Shown here: piece after piece, positions 1 to 11,334 of the stretch
How the letters are laid out: every line of letters starts with the position of its first letter
Position numbering within the stretch: the first letter of the stretch is position 1
Assembly (NCBI RefSeq): GCF_000210295.1
Contig: NC_026736.1
Location: forward strand, 744,001 to 808,000
From: Trypanosoma brucei gambiense DAL972
Lineage: Eukaryota; Euglenozoa; Kinetoplastea; Trypanosomatida; Trypanosomatidae
Direction: 5' to 3'
DNA: 64,000 bases
Position numbers and translations under genes: made by a program
The notes under the pieces: generated by a model
What the model was told of the DNA's origin: nothing
Database searches by the model: none
Seen by the model: the letters and a program-made list of their open reading frames with translations, nothing else

Positions 1-196
1 CAAAAGTAACCTGAAAAAGAAAAAATGAGAAAATTCCTCCTTATTCAGAAGAGGGATAGAATCCTATTTTGAGCGTAAATTTATCCTTCCCAAAAGGAGG
101 TAGAAAAGAGCAGCGGGGATGTACAAAGAGGACACAGCCAAAGGTCTTCACAAGAAAAAGAACATGTGGTGGTGATGGCACCGGTTTTTGGCAGAT

Positions 197-214
197 ACAC
201 ACACACACACACAC
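197..214. repeat. (CA)n microsatellite
   Basis: An uninterrupted run of alternating A and C is visible in the sequence, in untranslated DNA. Confidence 0.9.
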
Positions 215-412
215 GTACACAGGCACAGACATAAATAACCAAATGAATGCAAACGGTGCGCACAATAGCACCAACACATAGCAATACCCACCCCCACTCG
301 AGTTTGTAAGCCGCCCATTTTACCTTCCCCCCTTTTCCGCATTTCCTTCATACAAACTCGCTCACGCGCACACACGTAAATATTTATTTATTTATATTTC
401 TTTTCAAAATAC

Positions 413-416
<4 letters not shown>

Positions 417-452
<36 letters not shown>
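417..452. repeat. (TA)n microsatellite
   Basis: About 17 TA units in a row. Similar runs recur at 2.85, 3.3, 3.5, 4.26, 4.3, 4.4 and 62.4 kb. Confidence 0.9.
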
Positions 453-456
<4 letters not shown>

Positions 457-1566
457 TCGCAAGCACATTTGCAAATACATTTCCACAGAGCGCTCAGCAC
501 GAACTGCAGCCCCCTCTCATTCCTGTCCTTCTACACATATTCCAGCGTCAGTGCATGACACCGGGCTCCCTTTTATCTCGTGGCACTTCAAAAATATCAA
601 CTCGCCTCGATGCAAACAATGCCGCCTTGGCGACGTGTAAAATGATGTGCGCTCCCTCGGAGGCGCCTGCGGAGAGAAGTAGAAAAAAAAAAAGGAGGAA
701 GAGAAAAATGCGCACAGCAGCGATCATGCTGAGCGACATATTATTATGTGGAGCACCCATAACGAAAAAAAAAAAAAACTGAAAAACAAGGAAGTCAAAT
801 GGAAAAAGGAGGGAAATTTTTTAATGAAAAAAAGAAAAAGACTACAAATTCTAAAACGAAGATGGGAATGATTTTTCGTTAAACAACAAAAAGAAGAAAA
901 CAAAACGTTGTACAAACAAGAGACTACACGAATAGTAAAGGAAATACGGAGCGATACACCTGACCGCATATATTACAAATATAAATACGTGTTTATGTTT
1001 GGTATCCGTGCTTTTGCATGTGTGCATCTGCAAGTGCTTCTGTACGAGAAGGAAAAAAAAAGGGGGGAAGGCACAAATTTAAAAAAAAAAAGAGGAAAGA
1101 GGATGAGGAGAGGAACGAAAGTAGCAAAGAGAACCGCTGGGGAGGAAAAGCGAAATGAACGAAAATAAATAATGTTTTTCCATCTTCTTCTTCTTGCTCG
1201 ATTTTAAATGTGTACGACGTGGACAGTCACATTGATAGGTGCGCACGTACTTTTTACAAGTGTGCTCGCAGCAACAACAAAAGCTTCTTTTCTCCCTTCC
1301 TCCTCCTTCCTCCCTCTTCCCTCCTCTCAACCAACACCTCCCTTCCCCGAACCTACACAAAAAGTAGCCAAGAAAAAACAAAACATTGCTTTTCAACAGA
1401 AAAGAACGGAAGGCAAAAATAGGAAGAAGAAAAAAATGGAAGTCAAATAAAAAAGTATGTGGATTGTCGGTGAGGAAAAGATATGGGGAAAAAAAAGAAA
1501 TAAAAAAGTGAGACGGAGTTCACAATTTAAAAAAAAAAGGGGGGGGATCACGGAGGGGTGGAAATA

Positions 1567-2783
1567 TTACATCTTCTTCCCCTCGTACACGCACAACTTA
1601 GTGATAGCATTGGAATGGTGAGCGTGTTGGGCACCCAGCAATTCGTTTAGTTGCTTCTGAATATCCACGTTGGAAATTTCATTATTGAGCATAAGCTGAT
1701 TCACTAGCTCCGCAGCCTCGTTAAGAAGTTTCACCCCAATCTCCTTCTCGAGAATGGCCCGCACCTGAGATGCTGGCACAGACTTTCCACTTGACAGTAT
1801 AATCATGTCTTCCTGTGGTGAGCTATCAGAAGGACCATCACCAAACTCCTCGGGATGGCCACCGAGATTTGTCTTGCCCACAATATTTTTGCTTTGCTCT
1901 ACAATTAGCTTCTTTTGCTCAATGTACTCCCCGTCATCGTCAACCTCATGGTGCCCGTCATCATGCTCGCTCTGGAAGGCGATTGTTGCTGTTGTTCCTG
2001 CGGTGGACCGGCAGCTGCCTGTTCCGCCAACATGGCCTTTATGCTCTCCCGATTCATCCCCCGTAACTTTGCCATTTGCTCCTTTTGGCTCAATTGTGGC
2101 TCTTTGGGGTACTCTTTTGGCTTCTCCGGAGTACTCACAGGCTTAACAGGTTTTGTTATCTTGGGGTTCCGTGCCTCATACTCCGCCCGTTCCTTTTCCG
2201 CCTGCTTCTCAAGGTCCGCACTAAATCCTTTAAGAGACTCCTGCACAAACGGCGACTCTAAAATGCGATTTATGCTGGGACGCTGAACAGGGTTGACTTG
2301 CAAGAGCGCTCCGCAGAGGCCGCGAATTTCCGCTGGCACAGTGGAGGGAATGGGCTCATATTGCCCACCGAGGATCTTNNNNNNNNNNNNNNNNNNNNNN
2401 NNNNNNNNNNNNNNNNNNNNNNNNNNNNNNNNNNNNNNNNNNNNNNNNNNNNNNNNNNNNNNNNNNNNNNNNNNNNNNCCACCATCGGCATACTCCATAA
2501 CAATAAATATCAGTGTGCCATCTTCGAAGTGCTCGTGGTAGCGGATAATATTGGGATGATTGGCTGCCGCTAAAATACGTATTTCATTTTGTACATCACG
2601 TTTCTCCTTCGCAGACATGGCGGCTGATTCAATTGCCTTTGCGACGTACCGTTTGCCATCCTCCTTTGACCGTACGAGCACCGCTTCACCAAAGCTACCC
2701 TTCCCGATGCCCTTCATTATGCGGTACTTGCTGAGAAACAACTCTGAGGACAAGGCTTTACATTCATCTGCAACCTGTGCCAT
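1567..2783 (-). CDS. NEK (NIMA-related) protein kinase, interrupted by an assembly gap and a frameshift
   Basis: Serine/threonine kinase of the NEK type. Visible are the glycine loop GKGSFGEA (residues about 27-34), the ATP lysine in YVAKAIE (Lys49) and the end of the N-lobe (IVMEYADG). The 100-N gap then removes the catalytic and DFG loops. After the gap come the C-lobe end (NPVQRPSINRILESPF), a basic linker and Gln-rich sequence. The frame that runs through the kinase stops at 1905. However, the neighbouring frame encodes an acidic stretch (EHDDGHHEVDDDGEYIEQKK) that runs without a stop into the 1567-1881 open frame (KTNLGGHPEEF onwards). A single missing base near 1975-1985 would join them. 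I therefore treat 1567-2783 as one gene carrying a sequencing or assembly frameshift. The alternative is a true early stop. NEK kinases act in cell cycle and flagellum/basal-body control; its role here is not shown. Confidence 0.8.
2379..2478. other. Assembly gap (100 N) inside the NEK kinase domain
   Basis: Exactly 100 unknown bases, the usual placeholder for a gap of unknown size. A kinase domain needs more than 33 residues between the hinge and the C-lobe end seen here, so the real missing sequence is probably longer. Confidence 0.98.
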
Positions 2784-4237
2784 TTGCCTTGTCTGTTATC
2801 CCCCCTTCCTTCTCTCCTTTTGTTCCTTTTTCCTTGTGATATATCAATAATATAGATATATAGATATATATATATATATGTATGTGTGTGTGCCTGTGGG
2901 TGTCTCTTTATTGTTATTCACTTCTTTTCCCTACTTTCCTTTGATTTTTTTTTCCTTTTTATTCCTTTCTGATATATTTTTCAGAATATGCCACAACCTG
3001 TAAAACTTATTAATCAGTAGGGTTACTATCCCACCTAAATGTAAAACGCACGATTACGCAAAAAGTATCCTGCTTTTCGATTCCTTTCGTGCTTTTCCCC
3101 TTTTTTCTTTTACGTTTGTTTGTTCTTGTTTGACTGTCCAACTTTCGGTATATTCACTATCTGGATTATTTGTTCGTCAATATTCTCTTTATTATTATTA
3201 TTATTTTTCTCCGCTTGTTTGCGTCTCTCCCTTTTCCTTTTCTTTTTCCTCTTCGTTCACTTCAAATAAAGAAATATATAAATATTTATGTAAATATATA
3301 TATATATATATTACTATAGGGCTAATGCGAGTGACAAGGTCCCTGTGAGTGATAACGTACTTTCTTATACGCCTGACTAAATATATATGAAATATATGTA
3401 AATATCTGTTTATCTATTTATGGCCTTTGTACGTTCGGATTGTCCTCAAAAAAAAAAAAATACAAACAAACAAACAAACAAATGCACAAAAAAGGTGGAT
3501 ATATATATATATATATATATTTGTATACTTCCAGCCACCTTTACTTTTGTTCTTTTTCCTTCTTTTTTTTTGTGTGTGTGTTGTTGTTGTTTTTGCTTTC
3601 TTTTGGTTCCTTTTGTTTCCTCACGTACCAATAACAACAACAGAGTTATTTATTATCATTGAACAAGCATTGTAGTAACAAAAAAAAAAAGAGAAAAAAG
3701 AGAAAAAAAGAGATGAAGTCATTCAATAGATATTTTTTTGAAAAAAAAAAACACAAACAAACAAACAAACTTACAGTAGTAACCAAAATACAGCAGCAGG
3801 CGTTTGGGCACAGAAAAGAATGGACATAACTGAATGGAAGGATGCATGACGAGTCGTAACTTTAACCTTCGGATACGCACAAAGTTGAAGAAAACAAAAG
3901 AAAGAAAAGGAAAGAAAGGGAGAGAGAAGGAGAAAATGCTTCTTATAATCTTTCTTTTTTTTTTTTCTATCCTTGTCTTTTGCCTTCAGTTCCCAGTCAC
4001 CTGTCCTCGCATGTGTCCTCTCTTGCGTATTTCTCAGTTTGCTTCTTTCCTTTTCTTTTTTTTTTTGTGTGTGTGCGTGTGGGTGTGTGGTCACATCGGC
4101 CCTTCACTCAATTTCATTGAGGTTCTAAATTCTGATCCCTCATTGTGCCCCAGTCTAGAGACGAAAACAGAGAAGTTACATAATTGACAAAGGAGAAAAA
4201 AACATAAGAGGGCGGGCACTCCCTTGTCAGTGATATG

Positions 4238-4299
4238 TATATATAAAAGAAATACAAATGTATATATATATATATACAATTGTATTTCTTTTATATATA
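4238..4299. repeat. Perfect inverted repeat (hairpin) with TA-rich loop
   Basis: The arm at 4238-4257 (ending AAAAGAAATACAA) is the reverse complement of the arm at 4280-4299 (starting TTGTATTTCTTTT), about 19-20 bp each. The TA-rich spacer is 22 nt. It lies in the probable 3' UTR of the CFAP96-like gene. Confidence 0.8.
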
Positions 4300-4385
4300 T
4301 ATATATATATTTCTTGTTTGTTTGTTTGCTTGTTTACTATTATTTATACAATTTCTCTTTTCTTCTCGAAACACGCATAAACATA

Positions 4386-4386
4386 C

Positions 4387-4421
<35 letters not shown>
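4386..4421. repeat. (TA)n microsatellite
   Basis: A long alternating TA run is visible directly, in the 3' flank of the CFAP96-like gene. Confidence 0.85.
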
Positions 4422-4422
<1 letters not shown>

Positions 4423-5068
4423 GTCTATACGTGAAGGAGAGAAAGAAAAGTGATAAAAGTCAAGTAATTGGAAGGGAGGGAAATAATAACACAAACAAGG
4501 ATGGGAAGAAAAAAAAATCCGTAGGGAGCAAAAAAAAAAAAAGAGTAAAGAAAAGAAAAGAAGGAGCGGTAAGTAAAACCAGCCTCCTCAGCTCCCTGAA
4601 ACCCGCGTAATGCCGCTTGATAGTGAATTATTCCATTCATTAGCTTCTTTTAAATACCTCTCTCTCTCTCTTCTTTTCTTTTCGTTTTCTCTTTTTTTTT
4701 CTTGTTTTTATATTCCTTCTCTCCTTCTTTCCCTCCCTTTCACTCACACAGCACCTAACCACATTACATCCCAGGTGAAAATTCACACACATACATACAC
4801 TAAAAGAAAGACTGAGTGAGCGCCCCCATACCATCCTTAAGAAAAGGGAGAACAACAACAACAACAATAACAACAACAACGGCAAAGGGAAAAAAGAAAA
4901 AAGAAAAAAGAAAAAAAGGTAAGGTGTGTAAAGGTGGGGAAGGAAACAACATCACCTCCATGTTTGCGTACAACTACATGTAATGCACAGCAAAAACTAC
5001 GCACGCAGCCGCCCATTTGAAGCGCTACGCAACCTCCTCTTGCCTTATTCTAAGACATTAGGCTCTAC

Positions 5069-6121
5069 TTAATAAAAACGGCGCAAACATGATTGAACTA
5101 CACTTGTGCATTCAAATGTATTGGGTTTCCAGACACCAGTCGCACCTTTTGGAGGTCCCGGAACATACGTGTCTTTGGCTTTTGCCCTCCTTCGTCTCCT
5201 GTTCTTTTTCTTTTCCTCTTCTTCCAATGCTGCAACATCAATCCATGTGTTGGGAAATGGATCGATGTTACCTTCATTTCCAGATCTCGTCCACACAAAT
5301 GTCATGGCTCTCTCCTGTACAAATGTCGGACCTGCCGCTTCTTGTTTGTTTTTTCGCTTCCGCTTCGATGGTTTCTCATCTGCTGGTTCAAAATGGTAGA
5401 CACCAGAAACACCTGTGGCTGGGAGCTCATCCAAATAGTCATGTATAACACCCGGTGTTCTGAATAAAGGCCCCAGAGGTTTAGGAGGCGCAAGTTTCTT
5501 ACGCTTTTTAGCCTCAGCAGCCTCTAATTTCTCGTGCTCCTTCCGCCAATCATCATTGTATTTGGGATTGTCAAGGAGAATTCCCACGTAACCGTACGTT
5601 CCCTTTTTGGAGGGATTAGTCTTGATGTTTGGCAGGAGTTCTTTTCCTTTGGAGTCCTCCTCCGAGGAGGAGGCCTTCTTCTTTCTTTTAGATTTTTTGG
5701 ATTTAGGTCCACCTTCTTCTCCCGGCATGATGAATTCATATGGTCGTTCCTGGAAGCAACCGCTGTAACCACCTGGTCCGTTAATTGACTTGGGGAAAGA
5801 TGGCGGAAGGAAATCTTTATTAGAGATGTTGTGTTTCTTCGCCTCACGCCGCTCACGATGCATGCGAGTTGTGGCATCCTCAAAAGGGCCCACGCTTTTA
5901 TTGTTGTTTTGCTCCGCGGACGCCAATGTGAGAAACTTCTTGTCAAAAAACACTTCAGGACCATTACCGGAGGGACAACGTCCAATCGACATCCCCTTCC
6001 CAAGATAACGAGACGGAATGGTGTCCATTTTGTCATATGGATCTGTCTTCTTGGGGTCGATATCCGTAGAGACCAGCGGCGGGTCGGAAAACAACCCACC
6101 AAACGCGCTCAAGTGAGTCAT
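5069..6121 (-). CDS. CFAP96 / C4orf47 (UPF0602)-like ciliary protein
   Basis: 350 residues. The layout matches the UPF0602/C4orf47 family, a conserved protein of ciliated organisms found with centrosomes and cilia. An N-terminal segment reads FGGLFSDPPLVSTD. Next comes FLPPSFPKSINGPGGYSG, matching the family's FLPS..KxxxGLGSYYG. A NxxTNPSKKGTYGYVGI segment matches the family's NxxTNPGKKGTGYGY. Near the C-terminus PFPNTWIDV is followed by FxPxGPPKGATGVWKP. Lys/Glu-rich linkers separate the blocks. The frame is open to an ATG at 6265, but those 48 residues are hydrophobic low-complexity. A pyrimidine tract ending in AG at 6160-6159 lies between the two ATGs, so the mature mRNA should start at about 6158 and use the ATG at 6121. 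In a flagellate the likely place of action is the axoneme or basal body (inference). Confidence 0.8.
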   Translation of the reverse strand: MTHLSAFGGLFSDPPLVSTDIDPKKTDPYDKMDTIPSRYLGKGMSIGRCPSGNGPEVFFDKKFLTLASAEQNNNKSVGPFEDATTRMHRERREAKKHNISNKDFLPPSFPKSINGPGGYSGCFQERPYEFIMPGEEGGPKSKKSKRKKKASSSEEDSKGKELLPNIKTNPSKKGTYGYVGILLDNPKYNDDWRKEHEKLEAAEAKKRKKLAPPKPLGPLFRTPGVIHDYLDELPATGVSGVYHFEPADEKPSKRKRKNKQEAAGPTFVQERAMTFVWTRSGNEGNIDPFPNTWIDVAALEEEEKKKNRRRRRAKAKDTYVPGPPKGATGVWKPNTFECTSVVQSCLRRFY

Positions 6122-6158
6122 TTGTTCCGCCTTAAACTCTACGTGATGATTGTAATAA

Positions 6159-6160
6159 CT
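6159..6160 (-). promoter_or_regulatory. Predicted spliced-leader acceptor AG for the CFAP96-like gene
   Basis: On the minus strand a T/C-rich tract ends in TTGTAG, 37 nt before the ATG at 6121. It is the first AG after the tract. Confidence 0.6.
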
Positions 6161-7220
6161 ACAAGAATAAAGACAAAGAAATAAAGAAATAATTAAAAAA
6201 TGGAGTCGCAGAATAAAACAAAACAAATAATCTAACCCATTGTCCAAATGATGGGTACCATTCATTATGACCTTTCCTATTGGACATAATTCCTTGTCGT
6301 CGCTATTGAAAGTGCCCTAAACTGTTGATGTTTCAACAGTTCCTTCACGCACTTCTCTCTCTCTCTCTTTTATAGTTTCTTTCGATTTTTTAAAAAATTT
6401 AATTTCATTTTATTTTATTTTATTTTATTTTTCTGGTTTCGTCAAATTCCCTCTTTTCACTCAAGACATCAAATGCCACTCCTCAACTCGCCTCTCACCA
6501 AAAGTCCCAAATTCCAAATTAGGAGGAGGTGCGCACTTGTCGCCGTAACGCCTCGGGGAGAGGGGAGAGTTTTGCAGCAAATATATATATAAGAAAGAGA
6601 GGGAAAAAAAAAAAGAGGGAAAGTGAAGACGGCAATGGACCACTCATTTGAAATCCCTCAAATGGACCGCGTCACTCAACTGAATAACAGTGAAGCTTAA
6701 ACTATTTTATTTATTACTATTATGGTTGCTACTTTTTTTTTCTTTTTTTTTTTTTGAGGAGGAGGAGGAGGGGCTGATGATGTGAGGACCTTTAAAAGCA
6801 ACAAAAAAGCCAATGCGCGAGCCATCACGCGTAATAGGCCAATAAAAAAAAATAAATAAGAGAAGAAAAGAAGGAAAGAAGGAAAGAAAGAGAAATGAAA
6901 CGAGAGAAGAAGGCACAACAAAAAGGGAGCAAGATGGGAGTGGTTAAAATAAAGAAAGTGGAGAAAGAAGAGGAAATCAATAAGGTAAGTAGGGGAAAAA
7001 AGAAGAAGAGAAAAAAAAAAGGAAATTAAAAAAAAACAACAGTTCGACTAGTACAAGCAGAAACACGCAGCAGTAGCACAAAAGACAAAAATAAAAACGG
7101 TACGGTGAAAAGCAGATCATCGTGCTTCCACGCATCAAACATCTGTGTTCGCAATAAGACATGAGCACATTGTGCAAGTGTACATTTTTTTGGTGTGAGC
7201 ATAACCAAACCTGCCTTTTG

Positions 7221-7242
7221 TTCTTGTTGTTGCTGTTGTTGC

Positions 7243-7281
<39 letters not shown>
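7221..7281. repeat. GTT/GCT triplet array
   Basis: About 20 triplets, mostly TTG/GTT with a few GCT, followed by a T run. It is in untranslated DNA between CTR9 and the CFAP96-like gene. It reads CAA/CAG on the transcribed strand and could be a length-variable 3' UTR element. Confidence 0.85.
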
Positions 7282-7283
<2 letters not shown>

Positions 7284-8173
7284 TTTTTACTTGTTTCATT
7301 TTGTTTTATTCTTAACGTCTCTCAACCGCATGTCTTAACATTACTTCCCATCACCATCGTCCACCACACCAACCAAGACCAAAGCAATTTGAGCGTTAAT
7401 GTTTTCCCCCTTCTTTTTTTTCTCCCTCTCTCTTTCTCTCTCTTTGTTTGTTTGTTTCTTTGTTTGTTTGTTTGTTCCCCTCACGTTTCCCTCACAAATG
7501 TGACAAACAGCAACACTCCAAATTACTTGCAGTAAACCACCAAAACGACCCGTTCAACATAATATTAGAAATTGCCTGCACTTCAAAATCTCATCATCAC
7601 AACAAAGAAAAACACACCAAGACAATAATACCTTTTCATCATCTGCAGTAATTGCATCACAATAGGACAAAACAATACATTTTATCGTACTTAAACGCTA
7701 AATCCATTCACCCCTGAGAGAAACTTCCGTTTTGTGTGGCCACACCGGGGTCAAGTAAAAACGAGAAGGGCAATGGCATTGAAACTATTTTTAAAAAGAA
7801 AAAAAAAGAAAATATAGATTTATGTTTAGTCTCCGTTAGCACAGCATATCATCTATATCATTAATTTTTCATTCTTCGCTTGATCATTCGTTATCCCCCT
7901 CTCCTCGCCACACATGCACACATAGGCATGTCTGTCCTTTTCTATTGCACTTTCTGTTTTTTTTCTTCATCCCTTCTCTTCTGTGAGTTGTTTATTTGCT
8001 CAGTCTTCATCCTCTTGTGCGGTCCAACAATTCACTCATTGAAGAGACGGATATGGGAATCCCCGTGTGTATTGCGCCAATATAAATATACGCAGCCGGC
8101 TCCCCTTTGAGACATCGTCGCTTTCTTTTTTCTTTTTTTTTTTGGCTGACTCCTGCGGCAACTACGCAACTAT

Positions 8174-10879
8174 TCATATATTCCCATCATTAGCGGTGTC
8201 AGATTTATCTTCACCCGCTCCCGAAACTCCACCCGCAAAGTTATCACCACTAAATAATACCGCATCATCATCTTCCATTGACCGCAGCTCCCCCTGCACC
8301 AAATCCTGTGGAACAGATGTGCTAAACCACGGCGCGGGAGACTCTGCAAAACCTTCATTCTCATTTTTTACCTGCGGGACCCGGTGCCCATGCAATTCCT
8401 TGAAGTCTTCCAATATTTCCCCTGCCACCTGCTGCTCCTGCTCCCTCCGCTGATGCTCATCCGCCAGACGCCTCTCCTCCAACATCCGCTTTTGCTCAAG
8501 GTGCTCATTATACACGCGGCACCATTCAGCGTCCTGTCTCTCCGCCTCCAACGCTGCGCGGTGGCCATTGGCAACAACTTTGGGAATGCTTAAGTCGTTG
8601 TGATGAACACAGTAGGCGCACAGCTGCTTTAATAATTTCTTCGCCTCGGACAACCTGCGTGACTCGGACTCTATTTTTATGAACTCATGCGCTATGTTCA
8701 AACCTTCCGTCAAGAAGCTCCGCAACTCCTTTGCTTCCTGCACGCTCTGCTCCTGTTTCTGGGAAATGGACGCAACGAATGAAGCGCAGTAGAGAAGAGC
8801 AAGGTTAAACCGGAGCAGTGGTTCGCTTGGTAGCTCATTCACAGCCTTTTTCTGTACTGCAATGGCATCGGCATAGCGACCCTCACAAAACAGACAGAAT
8901 GCAAGTGAGGAAGACTGCAATGGAGCCCGCTGTGGGTCACGCTGAAGGTAGTCAATTGCCTGCTTAAAGCTGTCACTCAGTATCTTAGCATTCGCCATAT
9001 GGGCCTCATAGTGCTTCCGGACATAACTGCAGTTGGGTACAATTTCCCCTACACGATCCAAGAGCAAAAGGCAACTCTCATGCCTCCCTTCAAGGCCGAG
9101 ACAACATGCCATTCCATGAGCGGCGAGTACATTACCCTTATCTTTCTGGAGCGCGAAGTGGAAACGGTCCTTCGCCAATTCCAGAAAGCGGTAACTGTCC
9201 CCGCTATGTTGCTGCGCATGCCGGAGGTAAATTTGGCCGAGAGCAAGAGCCACAACACAAGACCGCGTCTTGGCGAGCCGAAGGATATTCATGGCTGCGG
9301 CGTAACGCCTCTGTTCGAAAAATAAAAGGCAAATATAAACCAGAGCGCGAGGTTCATCAGGGATCGCCTGTCGCAATAGATTCATCCACATGATGGCCTT
9401 CCTCCAACATCTTTCAGCCTTCGCAAGCTCGTACAGGCGGAAGTACGGGTAGGAAAAACAGGGGTGGTGCTTAACAAGGTAACAATAAAGCTCGCACGCC
9501 CTCACCTTATCGCTTGTTTCCAGAAGCCTGGCCATATTATACACAATAGGAACGTAGTTGACAGGTAATTCGGGTTTGGACAAAAAGTCCTCCCCCAGCT
9601 CTGATTCGAGAATCTTCTGCAGGGTGCCGATATCGCCACACATGGACGCTTTGTTCGCCCTTAACTTCATTGGGACCGGCGTACCCAACTCCTCGTAGAT
9701 GTGCAAAACATGCGTTAGAAGTTTCGCCGACTCCTCACTATTTAGACGGGAACACCATGCAGCTAAAGTCCACGACAGAACATCGCCGGGAGCTACACTT
9801 TCCGTAAGAAGCTTTGAACATTCAAGAGCTCTCTCATGTAAGCCCAAGTGCGAGGCGTGTGCTGCTAACATTTGCAATACCTCCTTCTGATTTGGATGCT
9901 CAGCGTTGATGCGTAGCAGCAGTTGTTCCGCCTCCACATCCCTCCCTAAAAGAAAAAGTAACCTCGCATAATGAACCCGCGCTGCCAAACAATTAGGAAG
10001 CACCTGCATGGAAGATTCAAGCAATACTCGGGCTCTAGTAAAATCCCCAAGTGCTAGCAACAAACGCCCCTCCTGATAATCAGCAATGGCGGCATCCTCG
10101 ACCCTTGCAGTTGGACGCGCCTCAGAAAGCAGATGAAGGATGGAAGGCGCCAGTGCCTTTACTCTCCCCTGCGAAACCGCACGGAAGTACAAAATGTCTG
10201 TTGTTTTGAGGAGTATCATCGCATTATCAGGAAAAACCTTCCGCAACCGCCGTACAACGTCTATGACCTCCTTTATTCTACGCTGCGCCAAATAGACAAC
10301 GAGAAGTGACAGGAGCGCCGCTACGTCCTCTCCATTAACAGCCAAAGCACGTTCCAACCACTTTACCGCAGCGTCCATGCGCCCTAGGCGGTAAGCACAC
10401 AGCCCTAACCCAACCCGAACAATACCAGGTGCTGAGCTACCGACCGTCTCTAACACCGCGCGGTAGTGCGAGAAGCTCCTCTTGTAGTCCTTCATATAAA
10501 AACAAACCGCCGCAAGCCCCATTCGTGCAAGAATGAAATGTTTATCTACACGAAGAGCTTCCTCAAATTTCATACTAGCGGTCTGAAGGCTTGTGCCACT
10601 TGTCATGGCAGCAACTCCTTCAAGATACAACAACACTGGACGGGAAAGGGGCGAAGCTGAGGCATCCGCCATGTAACCCTCCAGTGAGCGCTCACCACAC
10701 ATTGCCGCAATAGAAGCGCGCATGCAGCTTACAACAAACACATCATGCAGCTCTGCGGTCCCTTTCTCCTCCCTGCGAGCAGCATCGAGCATTGCGACGG
10801 CATCGTCAACGCTTCCCTTTGTGAATGCCTCGAAGGAGTCGTCCAACAACCGTTGAACGGGTTCCGATATATATTGCAT
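8174..10879 (-). CDS. CTR9: CTR9-like TPR subunit of the PAF1 complex
   Basis: 901 residues built almost wholly of tetratricopeptide helices. TPR-like units run from about residue 45 to 760 (for example FEEALRVDKHFILARMGLA, WLERALAVNGEDVAALLSL and ALKTDKGNVLA-type units). A charged Glu/Arg/Gln helix follows at about 790-835, then an acidic Ser/Asp-rich tail. Length, TPR array and acidic tail fit CTR9, the scaffold of the PAF1 complex that travels with RNA polymerase II. A CTR9 homologue has been described in T. brucei and linked to gene expression; I recall it as Tb927.3.3220, two to five loci from PFK, which fits this order. The open frame begins five codons earlier at a TTG; the first ATG is at 10879. 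Other long TPR proteins cannot be excluded from sequence alone. Confidence 0.8.
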   Translation of the reverse strand: MQYISEPVQRLLDDSFEAFTKGSVDDAVAMLDAARREEKGTAELHDVFVVSCMRASIAAMCGERSLEGYMADASASPLSRPVLLYLEGVAAMTSGTSLQTASMKFEEALRVDKHFILARMGLAAVCFYMKDYKRSFSHYRAVLETVGSSAPGIVRVGLGLCAYRLGRMDAAVKWLERALAVNGEDVAALLSLLVVYLAQRRIKEVIDVVRRLRKVFPDNAMILLKTTDILYFRAVSQGRVKALAPSILHLLSEARPTARVEDAAIADYQEGRLLLALGDFTRARVLLESSMQVLPNCLAARVHYARLLFLLGRDVEAEQLLLRINAEHPNQKEVLQMLAAHASHLGLHERALECSKLLTESVAPGDVLSWTLAAWCSRLNSEESAKLLTHVLHIYEELGTPVPMKLRANKASMCGDIGTLQKILESELGEDFLSKPELPVNYVPIVYNMARLLETSDKVRACELYCYLVKHHPCFSYPYFRLYELAKAERCWRKAIMWMNLLRQAIPDEPRALVYICLLFFEQRRYAAAMNILRLAKTRSCVVALALGQIYLRHAQQHSGDSYRFLELAKDRFHFALQKDKGNVLAAHGMACCLGLEGRHESCLLLLDRVGEIVPNCSYVRKHYEAHMANAKILSDSFKQAIDYLQRDPQRAPLQSSSLAFCLFCEGRYADAIAVQKKAVNELPSEPLLRFNLALLYCASFVASISQKQEQSVQEAKELRSFLTEGLNIAHEFIKIESESRRLSEAKKLLKQLCAYCVHHNDLSIPKVVANGHRAALEAERQDAEWCRVYNEHLEQKRMLEERRLADEHQRREQEQQVAGEILEDFKELHGHRVPQVKNENEGFAESPAPWFSTSVPQDLVQGELRSMEDDDAVLFSGDNFAGGVSGAGEDKSDTANDGNI

Positions 10880-11334
10880 GGATAGCGAAGTCAAAGAAGT
10901 TCTTAGATCTTTTGCACACCTTATTTACTTGATTATCCTGCAGCTTCTCTTCCCTTCTTTTTTTCTACGGTGGCACGACCCTTGTCCCCCTTTACTTTCA
11001 ACAACCTTATGGATACAGTTGTGACGTGCCTGGAAAAAAAAAAAAAAGAGTTTAGGTTTGGAAAGAGAAGGATTCAAACATCACAATGGTTTGATAATAC
11101 CAGGTGAATAACTCTCTACGATATGGTGCATCTAAGACTAACAACTTGATGGCAACGGCTCGCCTGCACAACAACAATGTCCACAGTAATGATACACACG
11201 CTGATTAGTCACGATATTCTTATTTACCACAATTACACCCCTTCCGATTCGCTCGGCTCCCAACACACTCATCCAAATCCTTCCGCCACCTCACGACTCG
11301 CCCCGACGAAGAAAAGCTTAAAAGAATGATCCCA
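10880..11334. other. Intergenic stretch
   Basis: Between the methyltransferase stop and the CTR9 start. On the minus strand it contains the T-run tract at 11037-11047, suitable as a polypyrimidine tract for CTR9 processing. No coding region seen. Confidence 0.6.

Larger units (their letters stand above)
1..1566. other. Intergenic stretch, 3' side of the NEK gene
   Basis: No coding sequence that I can support. The stretch holds A- and purine-rich sequence on the plus strand (pyrimidine tracts on the transcribed minus strand), a CA repeat and a long TA repeat. The short open frames here are low-complexity (Phe/Ser/Lys runs) and show no family resemblance. Confidence 0.6.
2784..5068. other. Intergenic stretch with TA microsatellites
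   Basis: This is the region between the CFAP96-like stop and the NEK start. It would contain the 3' UTR of the former and the 5' UTR of the latter. It has several TA runs, T- and A-rich homopolymers, a CAAA-type repeat near 3465-3480 and an inverted repeat at 4238-4299. I see no gene. Confidence 0.6.
6122..8173. other. Intergenic stretch
   Basis: Holds the 5' leader of the CFAP96-like gene and the 3' flank of CTR9. I see poly-A/T tracts, TTTTA repeats near 6405-6430, a GTT triplet array and TTTG repeats near 7443-7475, but no credible coding region. Confidence 0.6.

Noticed and set aside
5069..6265. N-terminal membrane segment on the CFAP96-like protein
   Set aside because: The hydrophobic residues lie upstream of the predicted spliced-leader acceptor and are T-rich leader sequence translated by chance.
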